The notes below the pieces were generated by a model. The model was not told the DNA's origin. It searched no databases and saw only the letters and a program-made list of their open reading frames with translations. From Alphaproteobacteria bacterium (lineage in GTDB: Bacteria > Pseudomonadota > Alphaproteobacteria > Rhizobiales > Rhizobiaceae), in NCBI GenBank assembly GCA_016861165.1, contig BOKV01000006.1, positions 105,398 to 169,397 of the forward strand: DNA of 64,000 nt, read 5' to 3'. Shown here one piece after another: positions 1-8,760 of this stretch (its first letter is position 1; each line of letters starts with the position of its first letter). A program made the translations under genes and the position numbers.

Positions 1-1589
1 ACAAGTCGACGGTTGAATCGGCCGGAACGCCGGCGCCACGCGATCTGGCGATCGAGCTGATCGGCATCGACAAGCGGTTCGGTCCGGTCCACGCCAACAA
101 GAACATCGACCTGGCTGTCGAGCGCGGCACCATCCACGGCATCATCGGAGAGAACGGCGCCGGCAAGTCGACGCTGATGTCGATCCTCTACGGCTTCTAC
201 CACGCCGACAGCGGCGAGATCAGGGTGGGCGGCCGCCCGGTTCACATCGCCGACAGCCAGGCGGCGATCGCCGCCGGCATCGGCATGGTCCACCAGCATT
301 TCATGCTGGTGCACAACTTCACCGTGCTGGAGAACATCATGCTCGGCGCCGAGGACGGCGCCATCCTCAATCGCGGCGTCGCCCGCGCCCGCGCCGAACT
401 GCAGCGCCTGGAAAAGGAATATGCGCTCGAAGTCGACCCCGATGCCGTCATCGAGGAGCTGCCGGTCGGCCTGCAGCAGCGCGTCGAGATCTTGAAGGCG
501 CTCTATCGCGGCGCCGACATCCTCATCCTCGACGAGCCGACCGGGGTGCTGACACCGGCCGAGGCCGACCACCTGTTCCGAATCCTCGCCCAGCTCAAGC
601 AGCAGGGCAAGACGGTGATCTTCATCACCCACAAGCTGCGCGAGATCATGGCGATCACCGACACGGTGTCGGTCATGCGCCGCGGCGAGATGGTGGCCAC
701 GCGCCGGACCGCCGACACCAATGTCGAGGAACTGGCCGAACTGATGGTCGGCCGCCGCGTGCTCTTGCGCGTCGAAAAGGGCCGGTCGCATCCGGGCGCC
801 GTCAAGCTGTCGGTGCGCGGCCTTTCTGTGCGCGACAGCCGCGGCGTCAAGATGGTCGACAATGTCTCCTTCGAGGTGCGCGCCGGCGAGATCGTCGGCA
901 TCGCCGGCGTGGCCGGCAACGGCCAGTCGCAACTGCTCGAGGCGATTGCCGGCATCCGCCCGGCCGAATCGGGCGAGGTGTTCCTCGACGGCCGCCCGGT
1001 CGCCGTCACCGGCTATGCCGACCCCGCCCTGCTGCGCCGCCTCGGCCTGGCCCATGTCCCCGAGGACCGCCACCACATGGGCCTGGTGCTGCCCTTCGAG
1101 GAGAACGAGAACGCGATCCTCGGCTACCATGGCGGCAGCGAATATGTCTCGGGCCCGTTCCTCGACATCGACGCCATCCGGGCCGACGCCCGCGCCAAGA
1201 TCGACAAATACGATATCCGTCCCCCCGATTGCCGGCTGCGGACCGCCAACTTCTCCGGCGGCAACCAGCAGAAGATCGTGCTCGCGCGTGAAATGGAACG
1301 CGATCCGATCGTGCTGATCATCGGCCAGCCGACGCGCGGCGTCGACGTCGGCGCCATCGAGTTCATCCACCGGCGCATCATCGAGATGCGCGACGCCGGC
1401 AAGGCGATCCTGCTCGTCTCGGTCGAGCTCGACGAGATCCGTTCGCTGTCCGACCGCATCCTGGTGATGTTCGCCGGCCGTGTCGTCGGCGAGCGCGGAC
1501 CGGAGGCGAGCGAGGGCGAGCTCGGCTTGCTGATGGCCGGCATCGAGGGCGAGCGGGCGGTCGCCGCGCGGCCGGAGGCAGTGTCGTGA
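1..1589 (+). CDS. BMP-type nucleoside ABC transporter, ATP-binding protein (5' truncated by window edge)
   Basis: The reading frame is open from base 3, so the start lies upstream of the window; the first internal ATG (177) is already past the Walker A motif GENGAGKST (147-173). Two ABC ATPase domains are fused, as in RbsA/YufO-type ATPases. The first has Walker B DEPTGVLTP and a signature LPVGLQQR that departs from LSGGQ; the second has FSGGNQQK and IIGQPTRGVDVG, where Gln stands in for the usual catalytic Glu. These are known traits of the YufO/NupO branch that works with a BmpA-like lipoprotein. It presumably energises nucleoside import through the permeases at 2029 and 3153. The stop overlaps the next start by 4 bases (GTGA). 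Substrate is inferred from the family and from the downstream salvage genes. Confidence 0.93.
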   Translation, partial: KSTVESAGTPAPRDLAIELIGIDKRFGPVHANKNIDLAVERGTIHGIIGENGAGKSTLMSILYGFYHADSGEIRVGGRPVHIADSQAAIAAGIGMVHQHFMLVHNFTVLENIMLGAEDGAILNRGVARARAELQRLEKEYALEVDPDAVIEELPVGLQQRVEILKALYRGADILILDEPTGVLTPAEADHLFRILAQLKQQGKTVIFITHKLREIMAITDTVSVMRRGEMVATRRTADTNVEELAELMVGRRVLLRVEKGRSHPGAVKLSVRGLSVRDSRGVKMVDNVSFEVRAGEIVGIAGVAGNGQSQLLEAIAGIRPAESGEVFLDGRPVAVTGYADPALLRRLGLAHVPEDRHHMGLVLPFEENENAILGYHGGSEYVSGPFLDIDAIRADARAKIDKYDIRPPDCRLRTANFSGGNQQKIVLAREMERDPIVLIIGQPTRGVDVGAIEFIHRRIIEMRDAGKAILLVSVELDEIRSLSDRILVMFAGRVVGERGPEASEGELGLLMAGIEGERAVAARPEAVS

Positions 1590-2032
1590 GCGGTCGGCTG
1601 GCGGGCATCTCGCTGGTCACGCTGGGCGTCGCCGACATCGCCGCGGCGACGCGCTTCTACGAGGCGCTCGGCTGGCGCAACACCGCCGCCAGCCAGGCGG
1701 AAGTGAGCTTCCTGCAGGGCCACAACATCGTGCTCGGCTTGTTCGGCCGTTCGGCGCTGGCCGAGGACGCCCATGTCGAAGACCGCCCGACCGGCTTCGC
1801 CGGCGTCGCCCTTGCCGTCAACCTCCATTCCGAGGCCGAGGTCGATGCCCTATACGACCGCGCGCTGGCGGCGGGCGCGACGGCGACCAAGCGGCCGCGG
1901 AAGGTCTTCTGGGGCGGCTATTCGGGCTATTTCGCCGACCCCGACGGCCATCTGTGGGAACTCGCCCACAACCCGTTCTTCGCCATGGACGAGCATGGCA
2001 GGCTCGACCTTGCGGGCGGGGGCGGGTCATGA
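1586..2032 (+). CDS. VOC/glyoxalase-fold protein inside the nucleoside transporter operon
   Basis: This 148-residue protein has the vicinal oxygen chelate pattern: an N-terminal segment VTLGVADIAAATRFYEALGW, and a C-terminal GYFADPDGHLWELAHNP that carries the usual H/E metal-ligand strand. It begins at a GTG overlapping the ATPase stop and ends in an ATGA overlap with the first permease, so it is translated as part of the transporter operon. The family is diverse (glyoxalases, dioxygenases, resistance proteins) and the sequence does not fix a substrate. Its place between the ATPase and permease genes is unusual for BMP-type transporters. Confidence 0.85.
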   Translation: MSGRLAGISLVTLGVADIAAATRFYEALGWRNTAASQAEVSFLQGHNIVLGLFGRSALAEDAHVEDRPTGFAGVALAVNLHSEAEVDALYDRALAAGATATKRPRKVFWGGYSGYFADPDGHLWELAHNPFFAMDEHGRLDLAGGGGS

Positions 2033-3153
2033 GGGGCGAACTGCCGAAATGGGTCGACTACGGCCTGCTGCCGCTCGTCAACCTGGTCGTCGCCTTCCTC
2101 ATCGCCGGCGTCGTCGTGCTGCTCATCGGCGAGAACCCGATGACGGCGGCCTACCTGCTTGCCCGCGGCGCCTTCGGCTCGGGCTATGGGCTCGGCTACA
2201 CGCTGTTCTACGCCACCACCTTCATCTTCACCGGCCTCGCCGTCGCGGTCGCCTTCCATGCCGGCCTGTTCAACATCGGCGGCGAAGGCCAAGCCTATAT
2301 CGGCGGGCTCGGCGTCGGGCTCGCCTGCCTGTCCTTCGACACGCTGCTGCCGTGGTGGCTGACCTTCCCGATCGCCATCGGCGCGGCCGCGCTGTTCGGC
2401 GCCGCCTGGGCGTTCATCCCGGCGATCCTGCAGGCAAAACGCGGCAGCCACACGGTCATCACCACCATCATGTTCAACTTCATCGCCGCGGCGGTGATGG
2501 TCTACCTGCTCGCCGGGCCGCTGCAGAAATCGGCGACGCTCGGCCCGCGCACGCGTGATTTCGCCGAGGGAGCGCATCTGCCCAAGCTCGATTGGCTGTT
2601 CTCGCCGGTCGGCATCGAGCTCGGCTCCTCGCCGCTCAACATCAGCTTCCTGCTGGCGCTGCTGATGGGGGTGCTGGTCTGGGTGCTGATCTGGCGCATG
2701 CGCTTCGGCTACGAGATCCGCACCCAGGGCACCAACCCGACGGCCGCGCGCTATGCCGGCATCAGCGAGACCAAGATCATCCTGGCGGCGATGACGCTGT
2801 CGGGGGCGCTCGCCGGCATGATGGCGCTCAATCCGGTGATGGGCGACCAGAGCCGGCTGCAGCTTGAATTCACCGAAGGGGCCGGCTTCGTCGGCATCGC
2901 CGTGGCGCTGATGGGCCGCTCCCACCCGGTCGGCATCGTGCCGGCGGCGATACTGTTCGGCGCGCTTTATCAGGGCGGTGCCGAACTCGCCTTCGACATG
3001 CCCAATATCACGCGCGACATGATCGTGCTCATCCAGGGTCTCGTCATCCTGTTTGCCGGCGCGCTCGAACACATGTTCAGGCCGGCCATGGTGCGCTTCT
3101 TCGCGCCGGTCGCGCCGCGCGTCCGGGCGGCCGCCACGGGAGACACGGGCTGA
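2029..3153 (+). CDS. Nucleoside ABC transporter permease 1 (YufP/NupP-like)
   Basis: The 374-residue membrane protein starts at an ATG in the ATGA overlap with the VOC gene; the frame is open further upstream, but that part lies inside the VOC gene. Hydrophobic segments run along the whole length, and the conserved BPD_transp_2 stretch AGLFNIGGEGQAYIGG sits near residue 80, with the coupling region RTQGTNPTAARYAGI near residue 230. It pairs with the permease at 3153 to form the inner-membrane channel driven by the ATPase at 1-1589. The last base of its stop is the first base of the next start codon. Confidence 0.93.
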   Translation: MRGELPKWVDYGLLPLVNLVVAFLIAGVVVLLIGENPMTAAYLLARGAFGSGYGLGYTLFYATTFIFTGLAVAVAFHAGLFNIGGEGQAYIGGLGVGLACLSFDTLLPWWLTFPIAIGAAALFGAAWAFIPAILQAKRGSHTVITTIMFNFIAAAVMVYLLAGPLQKSATLGPRTRDFAEGAHLPKLDWLFSPVGIELGSSPLNISFLLALLMGVLVWVLIWRMRFGYEIRTQGTNPTAARYAGISETKIILAAMTLSGALAGMMALNPVMGDQSRLQLEFTEGAGFVGIAVALMGRSHPVGIVPAAILFGALYQGGAELAFDMPNITRDMIVLIQGLVILFAGALEHMFRPAMVRFFAPVAPRVRAAATGDTG

Positions 3154-4115
3154 TGGACACCATCCTGCAACTGCTCGACCTGTCGGTGCGTTCGGCCGTG
3201 CCGCTGCTGCTCGCTGCCCTGGCCGGCCTCTATTCTGAGCGCTCCGGCGTCTTCGACATCGGCCTGGAAGGCAAGATGCTGGCGGCGGCGTTCTTCGCGG
3301 CGGCGGCCGCCGCCGTTACCGGCTCGGCCTGGCTCGGTCTCCTGGCCGGCATCGGCGCCTCGGTCGTGCTCGCCCTCGTGCACGGCTTCGCCTCGATCAC
3401 CAATCGCGGCAACCAGATCGTCTCCGGCGTCGCCATAAACTTCATTGCCGCCGGGCTGACCGCGCTGCTCGGCAATTCCTGGTTCAGCCAGGGCGGCCGC
3501 ACGCCGCAGCTCTTTGCCGGCCAGCGCTTCAATCCGATCGATCTGCCGCTGGCTGACACGCTCGCCAGCGTGCCGCTGGTCGGCCAGTTCTATTCGCAGG
3601 TGGTCTCCGGCCACAACCTGATCGCCTATGTCGCCTTCCTGATGGTGCCGTTCACCTGGTGGGTGCTGTTCCGCACGCGTTTTGGCCTGCGCCTGCGCGC
3701 CGTCGGCGAGAACCCGGCCGCCGTCGATACCGCCGGCATCTCGGTCACCTGGGCGCGCTACCGCGCCGTCATCGTCTGCGGCGTCCTGTGCGGCTTCGCC
3801 GGCGCCTATCTGTCGATCGGGCTGCAGGCGGGCTACGTCAAGGACATGACCGCCGGCCGCGGCTTCATCGCGCTCGCTGCGCTGATCTTCGCCAAGTGGC
3901 GCCCGGTGGCCGTGATGTGGGCCTGCCTGCTGTTCGGCTTCCTCGGCGCCATCGAGATCCGCTACCAGGGTGTTGCGTTGCCGATGGTCGGCGTCCTGCC
4001 TGTCCAGCTCGTCCAGGCGCTGCCCTACATCCTCACCGTCGTGCTGCTCGCCGGTTTCATCGGCCGCGCCATACCGCCGCGCGCCGGCGGCATCCCCTAC
4101 GTCAAAGAGCGCTGA
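3153..4115 (+). CDS. Nucleoside ABC transporter permease 2 (YufQ/NupQ-like)
   Basis: This 320-residue polytopic protein overlaps the previous stop by one base (TGATG). It carries the family stretch SERSGVFDIGLEGKMLAAAF near residues 28-48 and the coupling-helix region RAVGENPAAVDTAGI near residue 188. It is the second half of the heterodimeric BMP-type permease. The genes directly after it encode cytidine deaminase and purine nucleoside phosphorylase, which supports nucleosides as the transported substrates. Confidence 0.93.
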   Translation: MDTILQLLDLSVRSAVPLLLAALAGLYSERSGVFDIGLEGKMLAAAFFAAAAAAVTGSAWLGLLAGIGASVVLALVHGFASITNRGNQIVSGVAINFIAAGLTALLGNSWFSQGGRTPQLFAGQRFNPIDLPLADTLASVPLVGQFYSQVVSGHNLIAYVAFLMVPFTWWVLFRTRFGLRLRAVGENPAAVDTAGISVTWARYRAVIVCGVLCGFAGAYLSIGLQAGYVKDMTAGRGFIALAALIFAKWRPVAVMWACLLFGFLGAIEIRYQGVALPMVGVLPVQLVQALPYILTVVLLAGFIGRAIPPRAGGIPYVKER

Positions 4116-4116
4116 C

Positions 4117-4509
4117 ATGGCCGCCGATCTCCACCGCCTCGCCGTCAGCGCCATGGCGAAGGCCCACGCACCCTATTCACGTTTTCCGGTCGGTGCTGCC
4201 GTGCTGACCAGCGACGGGCGCACCTATTCGGGCTGCAATGTCGAGAACGCCTCTTACCCCGAGGGCTGGTGCGCCGAGACGACGGCCATCGGCCACATGG
4301 TGATGGATGGCGGCGGCCGCATCGCCGAGGTGGCGGTGGCCGCCCAGCGCAAGGCGCTCGTCACTCCCTGCGGCGGCTGCCGCCAGCGGCTGGCCGAGTT
4401 CGGCTCGCCCGACACGCTCGTCCACCTCTGCGACGAGCGCGGCATCGTCGAGACGCTGCGCCTCGGCGACCTGCTGCCGCGCGCCTTCGCCAAGGAGGAC
4501 ATCGGGTGA
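4117..4509 (+). CDS. cdd: Cytidine deaminase
   Basis: This 130-residue enzyme is the size of homotetrameric cytidine deaminases; it converts cytidine and deoxycytidine to uridine and deoxyuridine. The zinc site is complete: CAE at residues 52-54 gives Cys52 and catalytic Glu54, and PCGGC at 84-88 gives Cys85 and Cys88. The substrate-binding stretch NVENASYPEG lies just before. The ATG one base after the permease stop is chosen because upstream in-frame sequence lies inside the permease gene. It ends in a GTGA overlap with the phosphorylase gene. Confidence 0.96.
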   Translation: MAADLHRLAVSAMAKAHAPYSRFPVGAAVLTSDGRTYSGCNVENASYPEGWCAETTAIGHMVMDGGGRIAEVAVAAQRKALVTPCGGCRQRLAEFGSPDTLVHLCDERGIVETLRLGDLLPRAFAKEDIG

Positions 4510-5312
4510 CACCGGCCGTCAGCGAGCTTGTGCGCCGCCTCGACGGCCTGATGCCGGATACCGCGCTCGTGCTGGGCTCCGGCCTCGGCTTGCTGGTCGA
4601 CGCCGTTTCGCAGGCGGTCCGCATCCCCTATGCCGACCTCCAAGGCTTTCCCGGCGGCGGCGTCTCCGGCCATGCCGGCGAGGTGGTGGCGGGCTACCTT
4701 GCGGCGCGCCCCGTCCTCGTACTGTCCGGCCGCGTTCACTACTACGAGAAGGGCAACCCGGCGGCGATGCGCGTGCCGCTGGAGACGGTCAGGGCGCTCG
4801 GCGTCTCGCGGCTGGTGCTCACCAACGCGGCGGGTTCGCTGCGGCCGCGGATGGGCCCCGGCGCGGTGATGATGCTCTCCGACCACATCAACTGGTCGGG
4901 GCTGAACCCGCTGATCGGCGAGCCGACCGATGCCCGCTTCGTCGGTATGACCGCAGCCTATTCGCCGCGGCTCCAGACCTGCTTTCGCGAGGCGGCGACA
5001 GCGGCGGAGATCGCCCTGCACGAGGGCGTCTACATGTGGTTCTCGGGCCCGAGCTTCGAGACGCCGGCCGAGATCCGCGCCGCCGGCATTCTCGGCGCCG
5101 ATGCGGTCGGCATGTCGACCGTGCCGGAAGTGATCCTCGCCCGCTTCCTCGGTCTCGAATGCGCCGCCTTTTCGGTCATCACCAATTTCGCGGCCGGCAT
5201 GACCGGCGCCGAACTGAGCCATGACGAGACCAAGCATGTTGCGCCGCAGGGAGGCGCGACGCTTGCCCGGCTGATTGCCGCCGCATTTGCACGGGAGGAT
5301 TTCGCCCCATGA
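4506..5312 (+). CDS. Purine nucleoside phosphorylase (trimeric PunA/XapA type)
   Basis: This 268-residue enzyme phosphorolyses purine nucleosides to a free base plus (deoxy)ribose-1-phosphate. Visible motifs are the phosphate loop GSGLG (24-28), LTNAAGSL, the base-site segment GPSFETPAEIRA and GADAVGMSTVPE, the pattern of the low-molecular-mass trimeric class rather than hexameric DeoD. The GTG start overlaps the cdd stop (GTGA), and the stop overlaps the deoC start (ATGA). The released sugar phosphate would pass to DeoB (14097-15323) and DeoC. A methylthioadenosine phosphorylase is less likely given the neighbours. Confidence 0.93.
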   Translation: MTPAVSELVRRLDGLMPDTALVLGSGLGLLVDAVSQAVRIPYADLQGFPGGGVSGHAGEVVAGYLAARPVLVLSGRVHYYEKGNPAAMRVPLETVRALGVSRLVLTNAAGSLRPRMGPGAVMMLSDHINWSGLNPLIGEPTDARFVGMTAAYSPRLQTCFREAATAAEIALHEGVYMWFSGPSFETPAEIRAAGILGADAVGMSTVPEVILARFLGLECAAFSVITNFAAGMTGAELSHDETKHVAPQGGATLARLIAAAFAREDFAP

Positions 5313-6337
5313 AGGCACAGCTTCTCGATTCCGCAAGGCGACAGCCGGCTGCCGCCGCCGGCGGCGAACTGGTCGCGGTTCGCCAGCCGCTCCGGCGCAA
5401 CGAGCCGATGGAACTGCGCCCCGAACTGTTCGAATCCGTCGAGGTCAACCTGTCGGCGGCGCAGCGCCGGGCGGCGACGCTGACGACGCGCCGCACGGTA
5501 AAGAAGGCCTGGCAGGCGGCCTGGCTGGTCAAGGCGATCCAGGTGATCGACCTGACGACGCTCGCCGGCGACGACACGCCGGGCCGGGTGAGAAGGCTGT
5601 GCGCCAAGGCGCGCAATCCGCTGCGCCACGACCTCCTCGAGGTGCTTGGCCTCGCCCCCGGCGAGATCACCACCGGCGCCGTCTGTGTCTACCCGACCAT
5701 GGTCGCCACCGCCGCCGCCGCGCTTGCCGGCACCGGCATTCCGGTCGCCTCGGTCGCCACCGGCTTTCCGGCCGGGCTGACCCCGCTTGCCGATCGCCTT
5801 TCCGAGATACGCTACGCCGTCGCGCAGGGCGCCGACGAGATCGACATCGTCATCACCCGTGCCCATGCGCTTACCGGCGACTGGGCGGCGCTGCACGAGG
5901 AGGTCCGCCAGATGCGCGAGGCCTGCGGCCAGGCGCACATGAAGGCGATCCTGGCCACCGGCGACCTCAAGACGCTGACCAATGTCTATCGCGCCTCGAT
6001 GGTGGCGATGATGGCCGGCGCCGATTTCATCAAGACCTCCACCGGCATGGAGGCGGTCAACGCGACGCTGCCGGTCAGCCTTGTCATGGTGCGCGCCATC
6101 CGCGACTATCGGGAGCGGACCGGCGTCTCCGTCGGCTTCAAGCCGGCCGGCGGCCTGCGCGCCGCCAAGGACGCCATCGCCTGGCTGATCCTGATGAAGG
6201 AGGAGCTGGGCCGCGACTGGCTGGAGCCCGGCCTGTTCCGGCTCGGCGCCTCGGCGCTGCTCGGCGACATCGAGCGCCAGCTCGAACACTATGCGACCGG
6301 CCGCTACTCGGCCGCCAACCGTCACGCCATGGCCTGA
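5309..6337 (+). CDS. deoC: Deoxyribose-phosphate aldolase, long (human-like) form
   Basis: It cleaves 2-deoxyribose-5-phosphate to acetaldehyde and glyceraldehyde-3-phosphate. At 342 residues it is longer than the E. coli type (about 259) and resembles the eukaryote-like branch. The Schiff-base lysine is Lys242 in DFIKTSTG; the relay lysine is Lys212 in MKAILATGDL, and an acidic residue sits in GADEIDIVITRAH. The ATG overlaps the phosphorylase stop. The gene for a two-domain aldehyde dehydrogenase follows directly, which could dispose of the acetaldehyde. Confidence 0.95.
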   Translation: MKAQLLDSARRQPAAAAGGELVAVRQPLRRNEPMELRPELFESVEVNLSAAQRRAATLTTRRTVKKAWQAAWLVKAIQVIDLTTLAGDDTPGRVRRLCAKARNPLRHDLLEVLGLAPGEITTGAVCVYPTMVATAAAALAGTGIPVASVATGFPAGLTPLADRLSEIRYAVAQGADEIDIVITRAHALTGDWAALHEEVRQMREACGQAHMKAILATGDLKTLTNVYRASMVAMMAGADFIKTSTGMEAVNATLPVSLVMVRAIRDYRERTGVSVGFKPAGGLRAAKDAIAWLILMKEELGRDWLEPGLFRLGASALLGDIERQLEHYATGRYSAANRHAMA

Positions 6338-6359
6338 TCGGCAAGCCCGGGAGGGGCCG

Positions 6360-8756
6360 ATGAACGAGATCCGCGATATCCTGAAGACCATGGAATACGG
6401 CCCGGCGCCGGAGGAGGCAAACATCGCCGTGGCCTGGCTCGACAGCCACGGCCGCCGCTTCGGCCATTTCATCGACGGCCGCTTCACCGATGCCGGGCAG
6501 GGGCCGACATTCGAATCGCGCAACCCGGCCACCGGCGACAAGCTCGCCGACATCGCCGCCGCCGGCAAAGGCGAGGTTGACGCCGCGGTCGCCGCCGCCA
6601 GGGCTGCGTTCGCGCGCTGGTCGAAGCTTCCCGGCAACGCCCGCGCCCGCCATCTCTACGCGCTCGCCCGCCAGGTTCAGAAGCACTCCCGCCTGCTCGC
6701 CGTCATCGAGACGCTCGACAATGGCAAGCCGATCCGCGAGACGCGCGATATCGACGTGCCGCTCGTCGCCCGCCACTTCTACCACCATGCCGGCTGGGCC
6801 GAACTGCTCGACAGCGAGTTCGCCGGCTACGCGCCGGCCGGTGTGTGCGGCCAGATCATCCCGTGGAACTTCCCGCTGCTGATGCTGGCCTGGAAGGTGG
6901 CGCCGGCGCTCGCCGCCGGCTGCACGGTGGTGCTGAAGCCGGCCGAGTACACGCCGCTCACAGCGATGGCTTTCGCCGAGCTGTGCAACGAGGCCGGCCT
7001 GCCGAAGGGCGTGTTCAACATCGTCAACGGCGCCGGCACCACCGGCGCGCTGATCACCGCCCATGACGGCCTCGACAAGATCGCCTTTACCGGCTCGACC
7101 GAGGTCGGCCGCCTGATCCGCAAGGCAACGGCCGGGTCGGGCCGCAAGCTGTCGCTGGAGCTCGGCGGCAAGTCGCCCTTCATCGTGATGGAAGAAGCCG
7201 ACATCGACGCGGCGGTCGAAGGTGTCGTCGACGCCATCTGGTTCAACCAGGGCGAGGTCTGCTGCGCCGGCTCGCGGGCCCTGGTGCAGGAGGGCGTCGC
7301 CGACCGGTTCCACGCCCGGCTCAAGGCGCGCATGGAGACGCTGCGCGTCGGCGACCCGCTCGACAAGGCGATCGACATGGGCGCCGTCGTCGACCCGGTG
7401 CAGCTGGAGAACATCGAGCGCCGGGTCGCCGAGGGCGTGGGCGAGGGGGCGACGCTGTGGCAGCCCTCCTGGGCGCCAGGCCTCAAGGGGTCGAGGGGCT
7501 GCTTCTATCCGCCGACGCTGCTGACCGACGTTGAGCCGGCCTCGCGCTGCGCCCAGGAGGAGATTTTCGGCCCGGTCATCGCCTCGATGACCTTTCGCAC
7601 GCCGGGCGAGGCGATCGCGCTCGCCAACAACAGCCGCTACGGGCTTGCCGCCTCGGTGTGGAGCCAGAGCCTCGACATCGCCTTCGACATAGCGAAAAAC
7701 CTCAAGGCCGGCGTCGTCTGGATCAATTCGACCAACCTGTTCGACGCCGCCGCCGGCTTCGGCGGCTACCGCGAATCGGGCTTCGGCCGCGAGGGCGGCC
7801 GCGAGGGCATGATGGAATATCTGGTGCCGGCCTGGACGAAGAAGGCGAGGGCCTTGCCGGCACCGCCCGGGCTGCCCGAGCCGCTTCCCGCCGGCGGCGC
7901 CGACGCGGGCAGCCTCGACCGCACCATGAAGATGTATATCGGCGGCAAGCAGGTGCGGCCCGACTGGGGCTATGTCTATCCGGTCATCGACGCCCGCGGA
8001 CGCCTGGTCTCGGAAGCCGGCTACGGCAACCGCAAGGACATCCGCAACGCGGTGGAGGCGGCCCACGCCGCCAGTGCCTGGAGCGCCATGACCGGGCACG
8101 GCCGCGCCCAGGTACTCTATTTCCTCGCCGAAAATCTGGAGGCGCGCGCCGCCGACTTCACCGACCGGTTGCGGCACTTGAACGGCGGCGGCGCGGACAG
8201 GGCAAGGCGCGAGGTCGCCGCCTCGCTCGCCCGCGTCATCCATTACGCCGCCTGGGCCGACAAGTATGACGGCGCCGTGCGCGGCCCGGCGCCCAACATG
8301 CTGAGCCTGGCGCTCAACGAGCCGTGGGAGGTGATGGCCATCTCCTGTCCGGACGAGGCGCCGCTGCTCGCCTTCGTCTCTCTGGTCATGCCGGCGATCG
8401 CCATGGGCAACCGCGTCGTCGTCACACCGTCGCCGACGAAGGCGCTCATTGCCGGCGACTTCTACCAGGTGCTCGACACCTCCGACGTGCCGGGCGGCGT
8501 CGTCAACATCGTCACCGGCGACCGCGACCAGCTCGCCGCCGTCATGGCCCGCCACGACGACATCGCCTGCCACTGGTATTTCGGCTCGTCCGAGGGCAGC
8601 GCCATGGTCGAGCGCGAGAGCGTCGGCAATCTCAAGGCGACCTGGGTCAATCACGGCAAGGCCCGCGACTGGTTCGACGCGGCGCAGGGCCAGGGCCGCG
8701 ACTTCCTGTTCCACGCCGTCCGGATCAAGACGATCTGGACCCCGTTCGGTGTCTGA
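6360..8756 (+). CDS. Two-domain aldehyde dehydrogenase, ALDH16-like
   Basis: This 798-residue protein has a complete N-terminal ALDH domain (about 35-515): PWNFP around Asn170, FTGSTEVG, ELGG with general base Glu267, and catalytic Cys301 in GEVCCAGSR. The C-terminal half (about 540-798) again reads as an ALDH fold (RHLNGGGADRARREVA; VMPAIAMGNRVVV; FGSSEG) but shows no equivalent Cys/Glu pair and is presumably non-catalytic. This layout and length match the ALDH16 family known from bacteria and animals. The ATG at 6360 follows GGGAGGGG. Lying between deoC and deoA, it may oxidise acetaldehyde; that substrate is inference. Confidence 0.9.
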   Translation: MNEIRDILKTMEYGPAPEEANIAVAWLDSHGRRFGHFIDGRFTDAGQGPTFESRNPATGDKLADIAAAGKGEVDAAVAAARAAFARWSKLPGNARARHLYALARQVQKHSRLLAVIETLDNGKPIRETRDIDVPLVARHFYHHAGWAELLDSEFAGYAPAGVCGQIIPWNFPLLMLAWKVAPALAAGCTVVLKPAEYTPLTAMAFAELCNEAGLPKGVFNIVNGAGTTGALITAHDGLDKIAFTGSTEVGRLIRKATAGSGRKLSLELGGKSPFIVMEEADIDAAVEGVVDAIWFNQGEVCCAGSRALVQEGVADRFHARLKARMETLRVGDPLDKAIDMGAVVDPVQLENIERRVAEGVGEGATLWQPSWAPGLKGSRGCFYPPTLLTDVEPASRCAQEEIFGPVIASMTFRTPGEAIALANNSRYGLAASVWSQSLDIAFDIAKNLKAGVVWINSTNLFDAAAGFGGYRESGFGREGGREGMMEYLVPAWTKKARALPAPPGLPEPLPAGGADAGSLDRTMKMYIGGKQVRPDWGYVYPVIDARGRLVSEAGYGNRKDIRNAVEAAHAASAWSAMTGHGRAQVLYFLAENLEARAADFTDRLRHLNGGGADRARREVAASLARVIHYAAWADKYDGAVRGPAPNMLSLALNEPWEVMAISCPDEAPLLAFVSLVMPAIAMGNRVVVTPSPTKALIAGDFYQVLDTSDVPGGVVNIVTGDRDQLAAVMARHDDIACHWYFGSSEGSAMVERESVGNLKATWVNHGKARDWFDAAQGQGRDFLFHAVRIKTIWTPFGV

Positions 8757-8760
8757 CGCC

